DNA of 5,292 bases from positions 1-5,292 of the forward strand of contig MEMY01000113.1 of the NCBI GenBank assembly GCA_001768965.1. Direction: 5' to 3'. Numbering within the stretch: the first letter of the stretch is position 1; every line of letters begins with the position of its first letter. Shown one piece after another: positions 1-5,292 of this stretch. The position numbers and the translations under genes were made by a program. The DNA comes from an archaeon RBG_16_50_20. GTDB lineage: Archaea > Thermoproteota > Bathyarchaeia > 40CM-2-53-6. The notes under the pieces are model-generated. The model saw nothing but the letters and a program-made list of their open reading frames with translations, did no database searches and was not told the origin of the DNA.

Positions 1-52
1 CAAAGCTTTCGAGTCTTAAAGTCTATTTGTCAAGTACTTTTCCCGATGGGAT
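1..52. other. Non-coding left edge, downstream of the FAD oxidoreductase
   Basis: No supported gene. A short inverted repeat, TCCC-GAT-GGGA at 41-51, lies two bases past the stop codon of the minus-strand oxidoreductase. Its four-base stem is weak and no T-run follows on the minus strand, so it is not a convincing terminator. Confidence 0.4.
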
Positions 53-1345
53 TCAGAGAACGAATTCCTCTTTACCCACCGATCGATTCGTCAATCCAAC
101 TCGCGATGCAGAAATCCTGCGGCCCCCGAACAATACAGCTTCACTCTCATCCTTGAAGACTGCAGCAGCGACGCGTCCCACCGCGTCCGCTTTCATGATT
201 CCGCTTCCACTCATGCCGGTGGCTAGGATGCAGTTGCTGATGCGATCAATCACCGGTGTGGAGTCGAGCGAGTTGATGTCGTAGAATCCAGCCCAAGAGT
301 TTACAGGTCGCAGGTTTGCGAAACATGGGAGGTACTCGCTAAGGATTGGATAGATGTTGTAGGTGTAGTATGATTCCTCCGCGATCGGTTCTTCCTCAAA
401 CCTGAAGGGACGACCGATATCATCAGCAGCGCCAACCCAGAAACTTCTCTCTCCCCGCACAGGGCGGAAGTAGACGCCGCCTTTCGGGAGTATCGTGAAG
501 GGAACCGTGTTTTGTTCGTTGAATCCCTTAGTTGTCATGAGCCTATCCAAGCTGCTCCCGCGAATCTGGAACACCTGCCTCTTCTTGGGTTTCACGAAAC
601 AGTCAATGCCGATTGGGTCGAGCAGAAGAGGGGTTCTTGATCCTGCAGCGATCACGAGCGTCTCTGCGGATATGTATCCATGATTCGTTTCGACTCCTCG
701 GAACACCTTATCCTGCCAAACATATGGCTCTCCTGGCAGGTCGAGTCGATTCTTCGCGTCTACACGAATGGATTTGGCTTCTATCCCGAACTGGAATTCG
801 CCACCCATCTTCTTGAATTCGTTCTCGTAGAACTTGGCGATGGATTCCGGCGAAACGGTCCCACAATCCAATCCCTGCACGGCTTTGAATATGCTATCCA
901 TGCCGATGATCTTGCTCTGCTCAGATGCTGGATCCAGGACCAAGTCCGGTATTAGTTGAGTGAGTTCTTCTCGCTCGAATGTGCGGAAACGTATTCCCTG
1001 TTTTCGCATTCCATCCTCAATCGCCTCAAACCCCTTGAATTGCTTCTCACTGACCAACCAGAGGTAGCCGATCAGTTCCAGGTTGAGATTGAATCCGAGC
1101 TCGGACTGGACGTGCTTGTAGAAATCGATCGTACTGCTTGCAAAGAGCCGGTTGACCTCTGAAGTGAAAGTGTCCCGAACGGCCGCCACGCTCTTGGCTG
1201 TGTCTCCTTGACCTGGCGCGGAGCTGCGGTCTATGACCAGGATCGAAAGATTGGGGTTGTCCTTCTTGATGTGATAGGCTGAGCAAAGCCCAATGATGCC
1301 TGCACCAATGACTAATACGTCATGATGCCCCGTTTCCGTGCTCAA
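53..1345 (-). CDS. FAD-dependent oxidoreductase, DAO/DadA/sarcosine-oxidase type (430 aa)
   Basis: Soluble flavoenzyme expected to oxidise a C-N bond of an amino acid or N-methyl amino acid, passing electrons to oxygen or another acceptor; the substrate cannot be read from sequence. Seen: an N-terminal Rossmann motif GAGIIG (residues 14-19) ending in the ribose-binding acidic residue D39, a second FAD-contact strand LVIAAGS (230-236), and the C-terminal FAD signature GMSGSGIMKADAVGR (377-391) preceded by YD and PVID (355-367). Family members are usually 370-450 aa, so it looks full length. There is no signal peptide or membrane segment. The start is TTG at 1345: the frame stays open upstream to about 1402 but offers no ATG or GTG, and the glycine motif begins only 13 residues in. 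No Shine-Dalgarno sits close to this start. The stop is TGA at 53-55. It is divergent from the nucleotidyltransferase. Family call is firm; the exact reaction is open (D-amino acid dehydrogenase, glycine oxidase and sarcosine oxidase are all possible). Confidence 0.9.
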   Translation of the reverse strand: MSTETGHHDVLVIGAGIIGLCSAYHIKKDNPNLSILVIDRSSAPGQGDTAKSVAAVRDTFTSEVNRLFASSTIDFYKHVQSELGFNLNLELIGYLWLVSEKQFKGFEAIEDGMRKQGIRFRTFEREELTQLIPDLVLDPASEQSKIIGMDSIFKAVQGLDCGTVSPESIAKFYENEFKKMGGEFQFGIEAKSIRVDAKNRLDLPGEPYVWQDKVFRGVETNHGYISAETLVIAAGSRTPLLLDPIGIDCFVKPKKRQVFQIRGSSLDRLMTTKGFNEQNTVPFTILPKGGVYFRPVRGERSFWVGAADDIGRPFRFEEEPIAEESYYTYNIYPILSEYLPCFANLRPVNSWAGFYDINSLDSTPVIDRISNCILATGMSGSGIMKADAVGRVAAAVFKDESEAVLFGGRRISASRVGLTNRSVGKEEFVL

Positions 1346-1496
1346 CGTCGCGCAACCCGTGTCCTTCAGCAGTGTCGGTGGACTATTCTTTGCGCCTATG
1401 TATTAATGACTATAATCACGAGAATCAACACAAACACGGCGCCATTCCGCCCTTGACCAAAGCATTATCTCATTTGCTCATTGTTATCCCGTTCGA
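1346..1496. promoter_or_regulatory. Divergent intergenic region between the FAD oxidoreductase and the nucleotidyltransferase
   Basis: The two genes face away from each other, so this 151-bp spacer must hold both promoters. An AT-rich island lies at about 1397-1417. Read on the minus strand it gives TATA-like stretches (TTAATACATA at 1397-1406, ATTATAG at 1410-1416). An archaeal promoter there would place the RNA start about 25 bases on, leaving a short leader before the TTG at 1345. On the plus strand the same island contains a perfect bacterial -10 hexamer TATAAT (1411-1416), but no good -35 partner. A second weak TATA-like block, CATTATCT (1463-1470), lies about 27-34 bases before the ATG at 1497, the spacing expected of a leaderless archaeal gene. 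Positions are inferred by eye. Confidence 0.4.
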
Positions 1497-2297
1497 ATGA
1501 CTTTGATCGACCATCGAAGAATCGTCGAGTCGATTGTCAAGACGATTGAGAGTGAGGAAAGCGTGCAGGGCGTCTTTCTCTCGGGTTCCCTAATCGACGA
1601 GAACAAGGATAAGTTCTCAGACATCGACCTCGGAATCGCCTCAATCAACAACCAAGAAGCCTTCGAGAAATCGTATTCGTTGCGACATCCCATCATGGAA
1701 GCCGTTGGTAGGCCGATCAACTTTCTGGAGCGTGGCTGGGAAAACTGCAAGATGATTGCAGCGCTCTATGGCAAGTCACAATTCCCACCTCTTGGACTCG
1801 AAGTTGATGTAATCTTCAGTCAACTCCGTCATGTCTCCGAGCAGATGCCTTATGCCGATTATGAGGTCGTATTTGATAGGTCTGGGACGCTAAGACAGGC
1901 ACTGGCCAAGCTTAGCCGTAGGAAGCCCAAAGAAGAAGTCCAGAAGGAAATCCGACTGCACCTCGCCTGGTGCCCCTTCTATGTTCATGATGCGCTCAAA
2001 GCCTGTGAGAGAGGAGATTCACCACCATTCCACACGTTACTAGATGAAATTCGAAAGCAGGTCTTCTTCGCTGCAGCTGCAAGCAGGGACCAGCAGGTGT
2101 ACGGATCTAAACGTGGGCTGAAATATCTCTCAGCGAGTGAGCGGCTTGCTTTCGAATCGTCATACCATGGTTTCAACAAGGGGACGGTTCAGAAGCTGAC
2201 CGACCTTTACGTGGCGAAGCTCAAGGAGCTAGAGGTACGTTATCAGCTGGGCCCCGACGTGGAACAGTTTCAGAGAACGTTGAAAGAACTCCTTTGA
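1497..2297 (+). CDS. Nucleotidyltransferase with C-terminal helical domain, antibiotic-adenylyltransferase-like (266 aa)
   Basis: Pol-beta-fold nucleotidyltransferase expected to transfer a nucleoside monophosphate to a small molecule or other acceptor. Seen: the signature GS (30-31) followed by the metal-binding pair in SDIDL (D42, D44), and a third catalytic aspartate in LEVDVIF (D104), so the active site appears complete. Residues about 145-250 are predominantly helical (LHLAWCPFYVHDALKACERG, then LLDEIRKQVFFAA), resembling the helical substrate domain of kanamycin, lincosamide and streptomycin nucleotidyltransferases. At 266 aa it matches those enzymes and is much longer than the minimal MNT antitoxins of about 100 aa. 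It starts at ATG 1497 with no Shine-Dalgarno, so it may be leaderless. It stands alone on its strand and ends 21 bp from the convergent oxidase. No HEPN toxin gene is adjacent. Superfamily is confident; the acceptor is unknown, and drug resistance should not be assumed. Confidence 0.82.
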   Translation: MTLIDHRRIVESIVKTIESEESVQGVFLSGSLIDENKDKFSDIDLGIASINNQEAFEKSYSLRHPIMEAVGRPINFLERGWENCKMIAALYGKSQFPPLGLEVDVIFSQLRHVSEQMPYADYEVVFDRSGTLRQALAKLSRRKPKEEVQKEIRLHLAWCPFYVHDALKACERGDSPPFHTLLDEIRKQVFFAAAASRDQQVYGSKRGLKYLSASERLAFESSYHGFNKGTVQKLTDLYVAKLKELEVRYQLGPDVEQFQRTLKELL

Positions 2298-2318
2298 AAC
2301 TGATAGACGGATAGATGA
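2298..2318. other. 21-bp gap between convergent stop codons
   Basis: The TGA of the nucleotidyltransferase (2295-2297) and the TAA of the minus-strand FAD oxidase (2319-2321 complement) are 21 bp apart. The gap contains the near repeat GATAGACGGATAGATG but no hairpin and no T-run on either strand. Termination of each transcript therefore probably occurs inside the opposing gene. Confidence 0.6.
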
Positions 2319-3710
2319 TTACAGCCCAGCTTTGCCCGGGTTCATAATTCCAAAAGGATCCACTGCCCTCTTGAATCTGCGCATGATCTCCAACCCCAAC
2401 CCATGCTCGCGCTCCATAAGATGAGCGAGCTTGAGTCCGACTCCGTGACAGAATTCCATTGAGCCACCCAAATCCTGAGCACACATTAGAATCTTGTCAG
2501 ACGCCTGCCACAGTTTCAGACCTGCGTTCTTCGGGTTGCCAGCTTTGGAAGAGAGCACCAGTGAGAAGAGTTCAGGCCCGTGCCAGAGCCCCACCTCAAG
2601 AACTTTGACTCCGTGCTCTTTTGCAATGCGAAGTGTCTCGCTCCGAAATTGGAGCACTTTGGAAGCCATGAGCGAGACGTGAATGTAGTCGTATTTCGTG
2701 CGTGGCTCTTCCTCATACGTGGTTCTTGAGATTCGTTGACTGAACATTAAGGCAATGTCATGCCTATCATCCCAAAACTCCTGGGCCATTCGATCCTCCA
2801 ATTTCTCACCTCGAAACTGACTTGAGATTCGATCGGCTTTCGCTACGTGTGCGTTCACTTCGCCCTCCATGCCGTCGAATGCGAGGTTTAGTTGAGCTTC
2901 TTCGTTATGCGTGGGATCTTCCTCGCCGTAATCCACCATGCTGGCCCTGATGTCATTGGCTCTCATTGTCAGGATTGCACGGTAGCCATCTTCGAAGCTA
3001 GGGAATTTGTAGCTGGCTAATGCGAATCTTTCGGGTTGGGGAAAAGCGCGAATGGTCGCTGATGTTACTATCCCGAATGATCCTTCGGTGCCAATGAAGA
3101 GTCGCTTGAGGTCAAGGCCGGTGGACGAGAACTGCGCGGGCCGAGTTCTCAATACTTGTCCATCTGGGAGAACCGCTTCGAGTCCGAGGAGTTGGGTGCC
3201 GATGGATCCGTACTTGGCGCCTAGGTAGCCGAGGCTGTTCGTGGAGATGGCGCCTCCGAGCGTAGCGATGGGGCGCGTCCACGGATCATGAGCGAAGAAG
3301 AGGCCATCATCTTGCAGCCTATTGTACAGGTCCTCCAGAACCGCGCCCGATTGAGCTCGAAGAAACAGGCTCTCCTCAGAGATTTCTTCTACTTGGTTCA
3401 TCCTGCTTGTGTCGATCATTATTCCGCCGCGAATTGCTATCGCTGCACCCATGAGCCCCGTCCCGGCTCCATAGGGAACTATTGGGATCCTCGAGCGTTT
3501 CGCGATGCGGACGATCTCAGAGACCTCAGCGATTGTCTCTGGTCTCACAAGAAAGCTGGGGACATAACCTTTCATTCGAAGTTTCGGATAGGGCCGATAT
3601 GGCCTCAGCGCGTCGAATTTGTATCTAGCAGGAATTCTTTTCGCAGAAAGCAATCGGTCTTGAGGAATGGCACTCTCAAGTATTTTCTCGAGTCTTCGGT
3701 GATCGGACAT
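2319..3710 (-). CDS. FAD-binding oxidase, GlcD/AGPS-like (VAO/PCMH fold, 463 aa)
   Basis: Flavoprotein of the group containing glycolate oxidase GlcD, D-lactate dehydrogenase and alkylglycerone-phosphate synthase (AGPS). A 2-hydroxy acid is the likeliest substrate, by family only. Seen: a FAD_binding_4 domain at about 50-225 with the FAD pyrophosphate loop PYGAGTGLMGA (79-89), ATLGGAISTNSLG (149-161), GLEAVLPDGQVLRT (176-189) and LFIGTEGSFGIVT (204-216). An FAD-oxidase C-terminal domain ends in CHGVG (421-425) and DPFGIMNPGK (451-460). Length fits GlcD (450-500 aa). Odd: the metal-site motif HxGDGNxH of GlcD/D-lactate enzymes is not present, and the Glu of EHG is Cys (C421), so chemistry may differ. 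No cysteine-rich iron-sulfur domain is fused to it. The ATG at 3708-3710 directly follows an in-frame stop and has a GGAG site nine bases upstream, so the start is well fixed. It is divergent from the ferredoxin fusion. Family is secure; substrate is not. Confidence 0.9.
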   Translation of the reverse strand: MSDHRRLEKILESAIPQDRLLSAKRIPARYKFDALRPYRPYPKLRMKGYVPSFLVRPETIAEVSEIVRIAKRSRIPIVPYGAGTGLMGAAIAIRGGIMIDTSRMNQVEEISEESLFLRAQSGAVLEDLYNRLQDDGLFFAHDPWTRPIATLGGAISTNSLGYLGAKYGSIGTQLLGLEAVLPDGQVLRTRPAQFSSTGLDLKRLFIGTEGSFGIVTSATIRAFPQPERFALASYKFPSFEDGYRAILTMRANDIRASMVDYGEEDPTHNEEAQLNLAFDGMEGEVNAHVAKADRISSQFRGEKLEDRMAQEFWDDRHDIALMFSQRISRTTYEEEPRTKYDYIHVSLMASKVLQFRSETLRIAKEHGVKVLEVGLWHGPELFSLVLSSKAGNPKNAGLKLWQASDKILMCAQDLGGSMEFCHGVGLKLAHLMEREHGLGLEIMRRFKRAVDPFGIMNPGKAGL

Positions 3711-3735
3711 TCACACGATCTCCATCTGCGTGTGA
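3711..3735. repeat. Inverted repeat with 7-bp arms around the oxidase ribosome binding site
   Basis: TCACACG (3711-3717) and CGTGTGA (3729-3735) are perfect inverted complements separated by 11 bp; the match stops at the next outer pair. The left arm directly abuts the ATG of the GlcD-like oxidase, and the spacer holds its GGAG. The arm centres are 18 bp apart. It could be a dimeric regulator's operator, or an RNA hairpin that would put the ribosome binding site in its loop. Function is inferred from position only. Confidence 0.5.
3720..3723 (-). promoter_or_regulatory. Shine-Dalgarno site (GGAG) of the GlcD-like oxidase
   Basis: Read on the minus strand, GGAG precedes the ATG by nine bases. 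The codon just before the ATG is an in-frame TGA, so this site and stop together fix the start. It lies in the spacer of the inverted repeat at 3711-3735. Confidence 0.6.
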
Positions 3736-3838
3736 TTCCACGGTCCCGTGACTAAACCTTGCTTCCAAACACCCTTGGGAGTCCAGCGAAAAGCATACCT
3801 ACCCAGTCCCGGCCCCTATCTGGTCAGGTAGACTCCGC

Positions 3839-4312
3839 TTGAGAATGAGATACGACAGGAAAACGGACCAGTTGCAGATGCTCGTGCATGACGAGAAGGA
3901 CACAACAACTAAGAAACTTGACGAGGACGTAAACGTGTCCTATACCAAAAACGGGGACATCGCCAAGATCAGCATCAGCAACGCCCTCACAAGAATCTTC
4001 GACGGCCTAGGCATCAAAATGCCTTCCGAGCGCCAAGCACCAGCAGAAGAGGCAGAAGGCGGAATAAGGGTCGAAGTAGATGCGGACAAATGTCTCGGAT
4101 TCGGAAGCTGCGTGATCGTCTCACCCGACGTCTTCAGACTAGACGAACGACCAGGCCAGGGAGTCTTCCAGAGCCGAGCAAAGCTCGATGTGCTCGACGA
4201 AGCAGGCGGGAAAGACTTTGAAAACCTCCAAATCGCCGCCCAATCATGTCCCACGCAGGCAATTACGATAATCGATAGGAAGACTGGGAAGCGGATTTAT
4301 CCTCCTGAGTGA
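3839..4312 (+). CDS. DUF2283 domain fused to a [3Fe-4S]-type ferredoxin (157 aa)
   Basis: Probable cytoplasmic electron carrier with an unusual N-terminal domain. Residues 1-50 (MRMRYDRKTDQLQML, LDEDVNVSYTKNGDI, SISNA) match my recollection of DUF2283, a small domain of unknown function normally found alone. A charged linker (about 62-75) leads to the ferredoxin (about 76-157): VDADKCLGFGSC (Cys85, Cys91), SPDVFRLDE, then AQSCPTQAI (Cys137). The middle cysteine of CxxCxxC is Phe88, and these three are the only cysteines, which fits a single [3Fe-4S] cluster as in many P450-associated actinobacterial ferredoxins. No P450 gene is present. The start is TTG 3839 by analogy with the MKIRYD-like beginning of DUF2283 proteins; ATG 3845 would drop only two residues. 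Upstream and divergent is the GlcD-like oxidase, a possible electron donor (inference). The next gene on the strand starts 102 bp later, so an operon is uncertain. Confidence 0.85.
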   Translation: MRMRYDRKTDQLQMLVHDEKDTTTKKLDEDVNVSYTKNGDIAKISISNALTRIFDGLGIKMPSERQAPAEEAEGGIRVEVDADKCLGFGSCVIVSPDVFRLDERPGQGVFQSRAKLDVLDEAGGKDFENLQIAAQSCPTQAITIIDRKTGKRIYPPE

Positions 4313-4414
4313 CCTCTCCCTCGTTTCTTGACGTCAAAATCGTTTCGACCTGTAACGCTTATCGCTCATTGAGCGGAGCAAATACCCGAAGTATGGGATC
4401 GCCGAGGCGGAAAG
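4313..4414 (+). promoter_or_regulatory. Leader/intergenic region upstream of the Mre11-like gene
   Basis: This 102-bp gap has no gene. It holds a T-rich stretch just after the ferredoxin stop (around 4320-4330), a possible weak archaeal termination zone, and a compact hairpin CGCTC-ATT-GAGCG (4363-4375), extendable by one U-G pair and not followed by a T-run. A TATA-like GCTTATCG (about 4357-4364) could drive the nuclease gene. None of these is strong. Confidence 0.3.
4404..4407 (+). promoter_or_regulatory. Shine-Dalgarno site (GAGG) of the Mre11-like gene
   Basis: GAGG lies seven bases before the ATG at 4415, a normal spacing. The frame is open upstream to a TGA at 4370-4372 without another ATG, so this site supports the chosen start. 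Confidence 0.6.
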
Positions 4415-5292
4415 ATGACCGTTCAGATTCTTCTCACTGCGGACAACCATCTCGATCCGCCCGCCTCATCTTTCGGGTCAAAGCGTTTCGAGCGAAGAAA
4501 GGATCATCTCAGATGCTTTGATGAAGTAATCGAGTACGCAAAGAGCAACCGACCCGATTTTCTGCTATTGGCAGGAGATGTGTTCGATACAATCAAGCCT
4601 GGGAATTTCATTCGCGCGCGAGTTATGGAGGATCTTAGAGCTGTTCATGATCTGGGCGTTCGAATTCTAGCAGTGAGCGGAGATCATGATACCCCCAAGT
4701 CCGCTGAAGAAGGATCATCACCGCTCGCTGTCTACGGAAATTCCGGCTGCGTTGATTTCTTCCAAAACCCCAGCGAATTCAACTCCAAGAAATTCACGGT
4801 CGATGGTTTGAATGTTGAAGTTGGCGGGCTAAGTCGAAACCCGCTATTGGGACCACGTGACGATCCGCTAACCACAACCGCCGTCCACTTTGATGGTGAC
4901 GTGAACATACTCCTCACCCACTATCCGGTGGAAGGTTTCATTGGATACGGACACAATGATCCCGTGATCAGACTGAGTTCGATTCCATCAAATTGCCAAC
5001 TAGTCTGCGTAGGCCACTTCCATGCTTATCAGACGAAGGAGCTTCAGCATTCGACGATAATCTACCCTGGGAGTACGGAGAGGGCTTCGTTTCAGGAGGA
5101 GAATGAGGAGAAAGGGTTCGCGTGGATCGAGCTGGGCAAAGATGGCTTAGTGTCCAGAGAACACGTCGAGACCTCTGCACGCCCCTTCAAGACTGTTGAA
5201 GCTTTCTTTCCAGACGAACAAGAACCAATGAACATTCTCAAGCAGACGCTCGACGAGTGCAAGAGTCCAGAGACAATTGTGAGACTACGTCT
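4415..5292 (+). CDS. Mre11/SbcD-like DNA repair nuclease, 3' end beyond the window
   Basis: Metallophosphatase nuclease of the Mre11/SbcD type, which trims DNA ends at double-strand breaks in complex with the Rad50/SbcC ATPase. The first 292 residues are present and the frame is open to the edge; full proteins are usually 350-430 aa. Seen in order: motif I DNHLD (D10, H12), motif II GDVFD (D55, D58), motif III SGDHD (89-92 for GDHD), motif IV THYP (H169), motif V GHFH (200-203), then YPGSTERASF (217-226) and EEKGFAW (231-237), the typical end of the phosphatase core. All metal-binding positions are filled, but the Asn of the usual GNHD is Asp90. It begins at ATG 4415 behind a GAGG site. An upstream HerA/NurA gene, common in archaea, is absent; a Rad50 gene is expected downstream. 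The gene is clear; the repair role is by family. Gene symbol is withheld because a closer paralogue group could apply. Confidence 0.9.
   Translation, partial: MTVQILLTADNHLDPPASSFGSKRFERRKDHLRCFDEVIEYAKSNRPDFLLLAGDVFDTIKPGNFIRARVMEDLRAVHDLGVRILAVSGDHDTPKSAEEGSSPLAVYGNSGCVDFFQNPSEFNSKKFTVDGLNVEVGGLSRNPLLGPRDDPLTTTAVHFDGDVNILLTHYPVEGFIGYGHNDPVIRLSSIPSNCQLVCVGHFHAYQTKELQHSTIIYPGSTERASFQEENEEKGFAWIELGKDGLVSREHVETSARPFKTVEAFFPDEQEPMNILKQTLDECKSPETIVRLR

Larger units (their letters stand above)
3711..3838. promoter_or_regulatory. Divergent intergenic region between the GlcD-like oxidase and the DUF2283-ferredoxin gene
   Basis: This 128-bp spacer must contain promoters for both outward genes. Besides the inverted repeat next to the oxidase there is a short palindrome CACGG-TC-CCGTG (3739-3750). 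On the plus strand CGAAAAGCATA (about 3787-3797) weakly resembles an archaeal BRE/TATA pair and would give a leader of roughly 15-20 bases before the TTG at 3839. AGGT (3826-3829), nine bases before that TTG, is a weak ribosome binding site. No good TATA element is evident for the minus-strand gene. Confidence 0.35.

Noticed and set aside
680..955. 91-codon plus-strand open frame, with several others at 27-1162
   Set aside because: All lie opposite the FAD oxidoreductase, whose frame is continuous and motif-rich; they share no motif or operon-like spacing.
3288..3755. 155-codon plus-strand open frame across the 5' half of the GlcD-like gene
   Set aside because: It is antisense to a gene with strong FAD-binding motifs, its protein shows no recognisable domain, and it crosses the start of the real gene.
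3799..3831. CTACC and GGTAG pair before the ferredoxin fusion start
   Set aside because: Five-base arms with a 23-base spacer are expected by chance.
3940..4254. 104-codon minus-strand open frame inside the DUF2283-ferredoxin gene
   Set aside because: Its translation is low-complexity, rich in Ser and Pro, and mirrors the real plus-strand codons; no motif is seen.
4363..4375. Hairpin CGCTC-ATT-GAGCG as an intrinsic terminator for the ferredoxin gene
   Set aside because: The stem is only five to six pairs and no T-run follows; kept as a minor leader structure.
4309..4521. 70-codon plus-strand open frame overlapping the start of the Mre11-like gene
   Set aside because: It overlaps the well-marked nuclease start in another frame and has no domain; the in-frame Mre11 motifs settle the choice.
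5094..5111. Purine-rich AGGAGGAGAATGAGGAG resembling a ribosome binding site and start
   Set aside because: It encodes the conserved FQEENEEKG stretch of the Mre11 core, so the Shine-Dalgarno resemblance follows from Glu codons.

Overview
The window looks like a piece of chromosome from an uncultured archaeon of moderate GC content. This is an inference with moderate confidence. The main pointers are an Mre11-type nuclease gene, frequent AGA/AGG arginine and ATA isoleucine codons, two likely TTG starts, and genes lacking a Shine-Dalgarno site with only AT-rich TATA-like blocks upstream. A bacterial origin is not excluded: one intergenic region holds a perfect TATAAT. There is no rRNA, tRNA, CRISPR array, insertion sequence or phage gene.

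Layout from left to right. Bases 1-52 are non-coding. A minus-strand gene (53-1345) encodes a DAO/DadA/sarcosine-oxidase-type FAD oxidoreductase. A 151-bp divergent spacer (1346-1496) separates it from a plus-strand nucleotidyltransferase (1497-2297) of the kind that includes antibiotic adenylyltransferases. That gene converges, with only 21 bp between stops, on a minus-strand VAO/PCMH-fold FAD oxidase of GlcD/AGPS type (2319-3710). A 128-bp divergent spacer (3711-3838) carries a 7-bp-arm inverted repeat around the oxidase ribosome binding site. On its other side is a plus-strand gene (3839-4312) fusing a DUF2283 domain to a three-cysteine ferredoxin. After a 102-bp gap an Mre11/SbcD-type nuclease gene (4415 onward) runs off the right edge.

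How the genes may work together. Two flavin oxidases of different folds and a ferredoxin suggest oxidation of amino or 2-hydroxy acids, with the ferredoxin a possible electron carrier for the divergently transcribed GlcD-like enzyme. No pathway is proven by the sequence. The Mre11-like gene belongs to double-strand-break repair, and a Rad50/SbcC partner would be expected just beyond the edge. The nucleotidyltransferase appears unrelated to its neighbours.

The points most worth a second look are the DUF2283-ferredoxin fusion, the apparent loss of the metal-site residues in the GlcD-like oxidase, the GNHD-to-GDHD change in the nuclease, and the inverted repeat overlapping the start region of the GlcD-like gene. 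I see no clear new multi-gene defence or mobile system.
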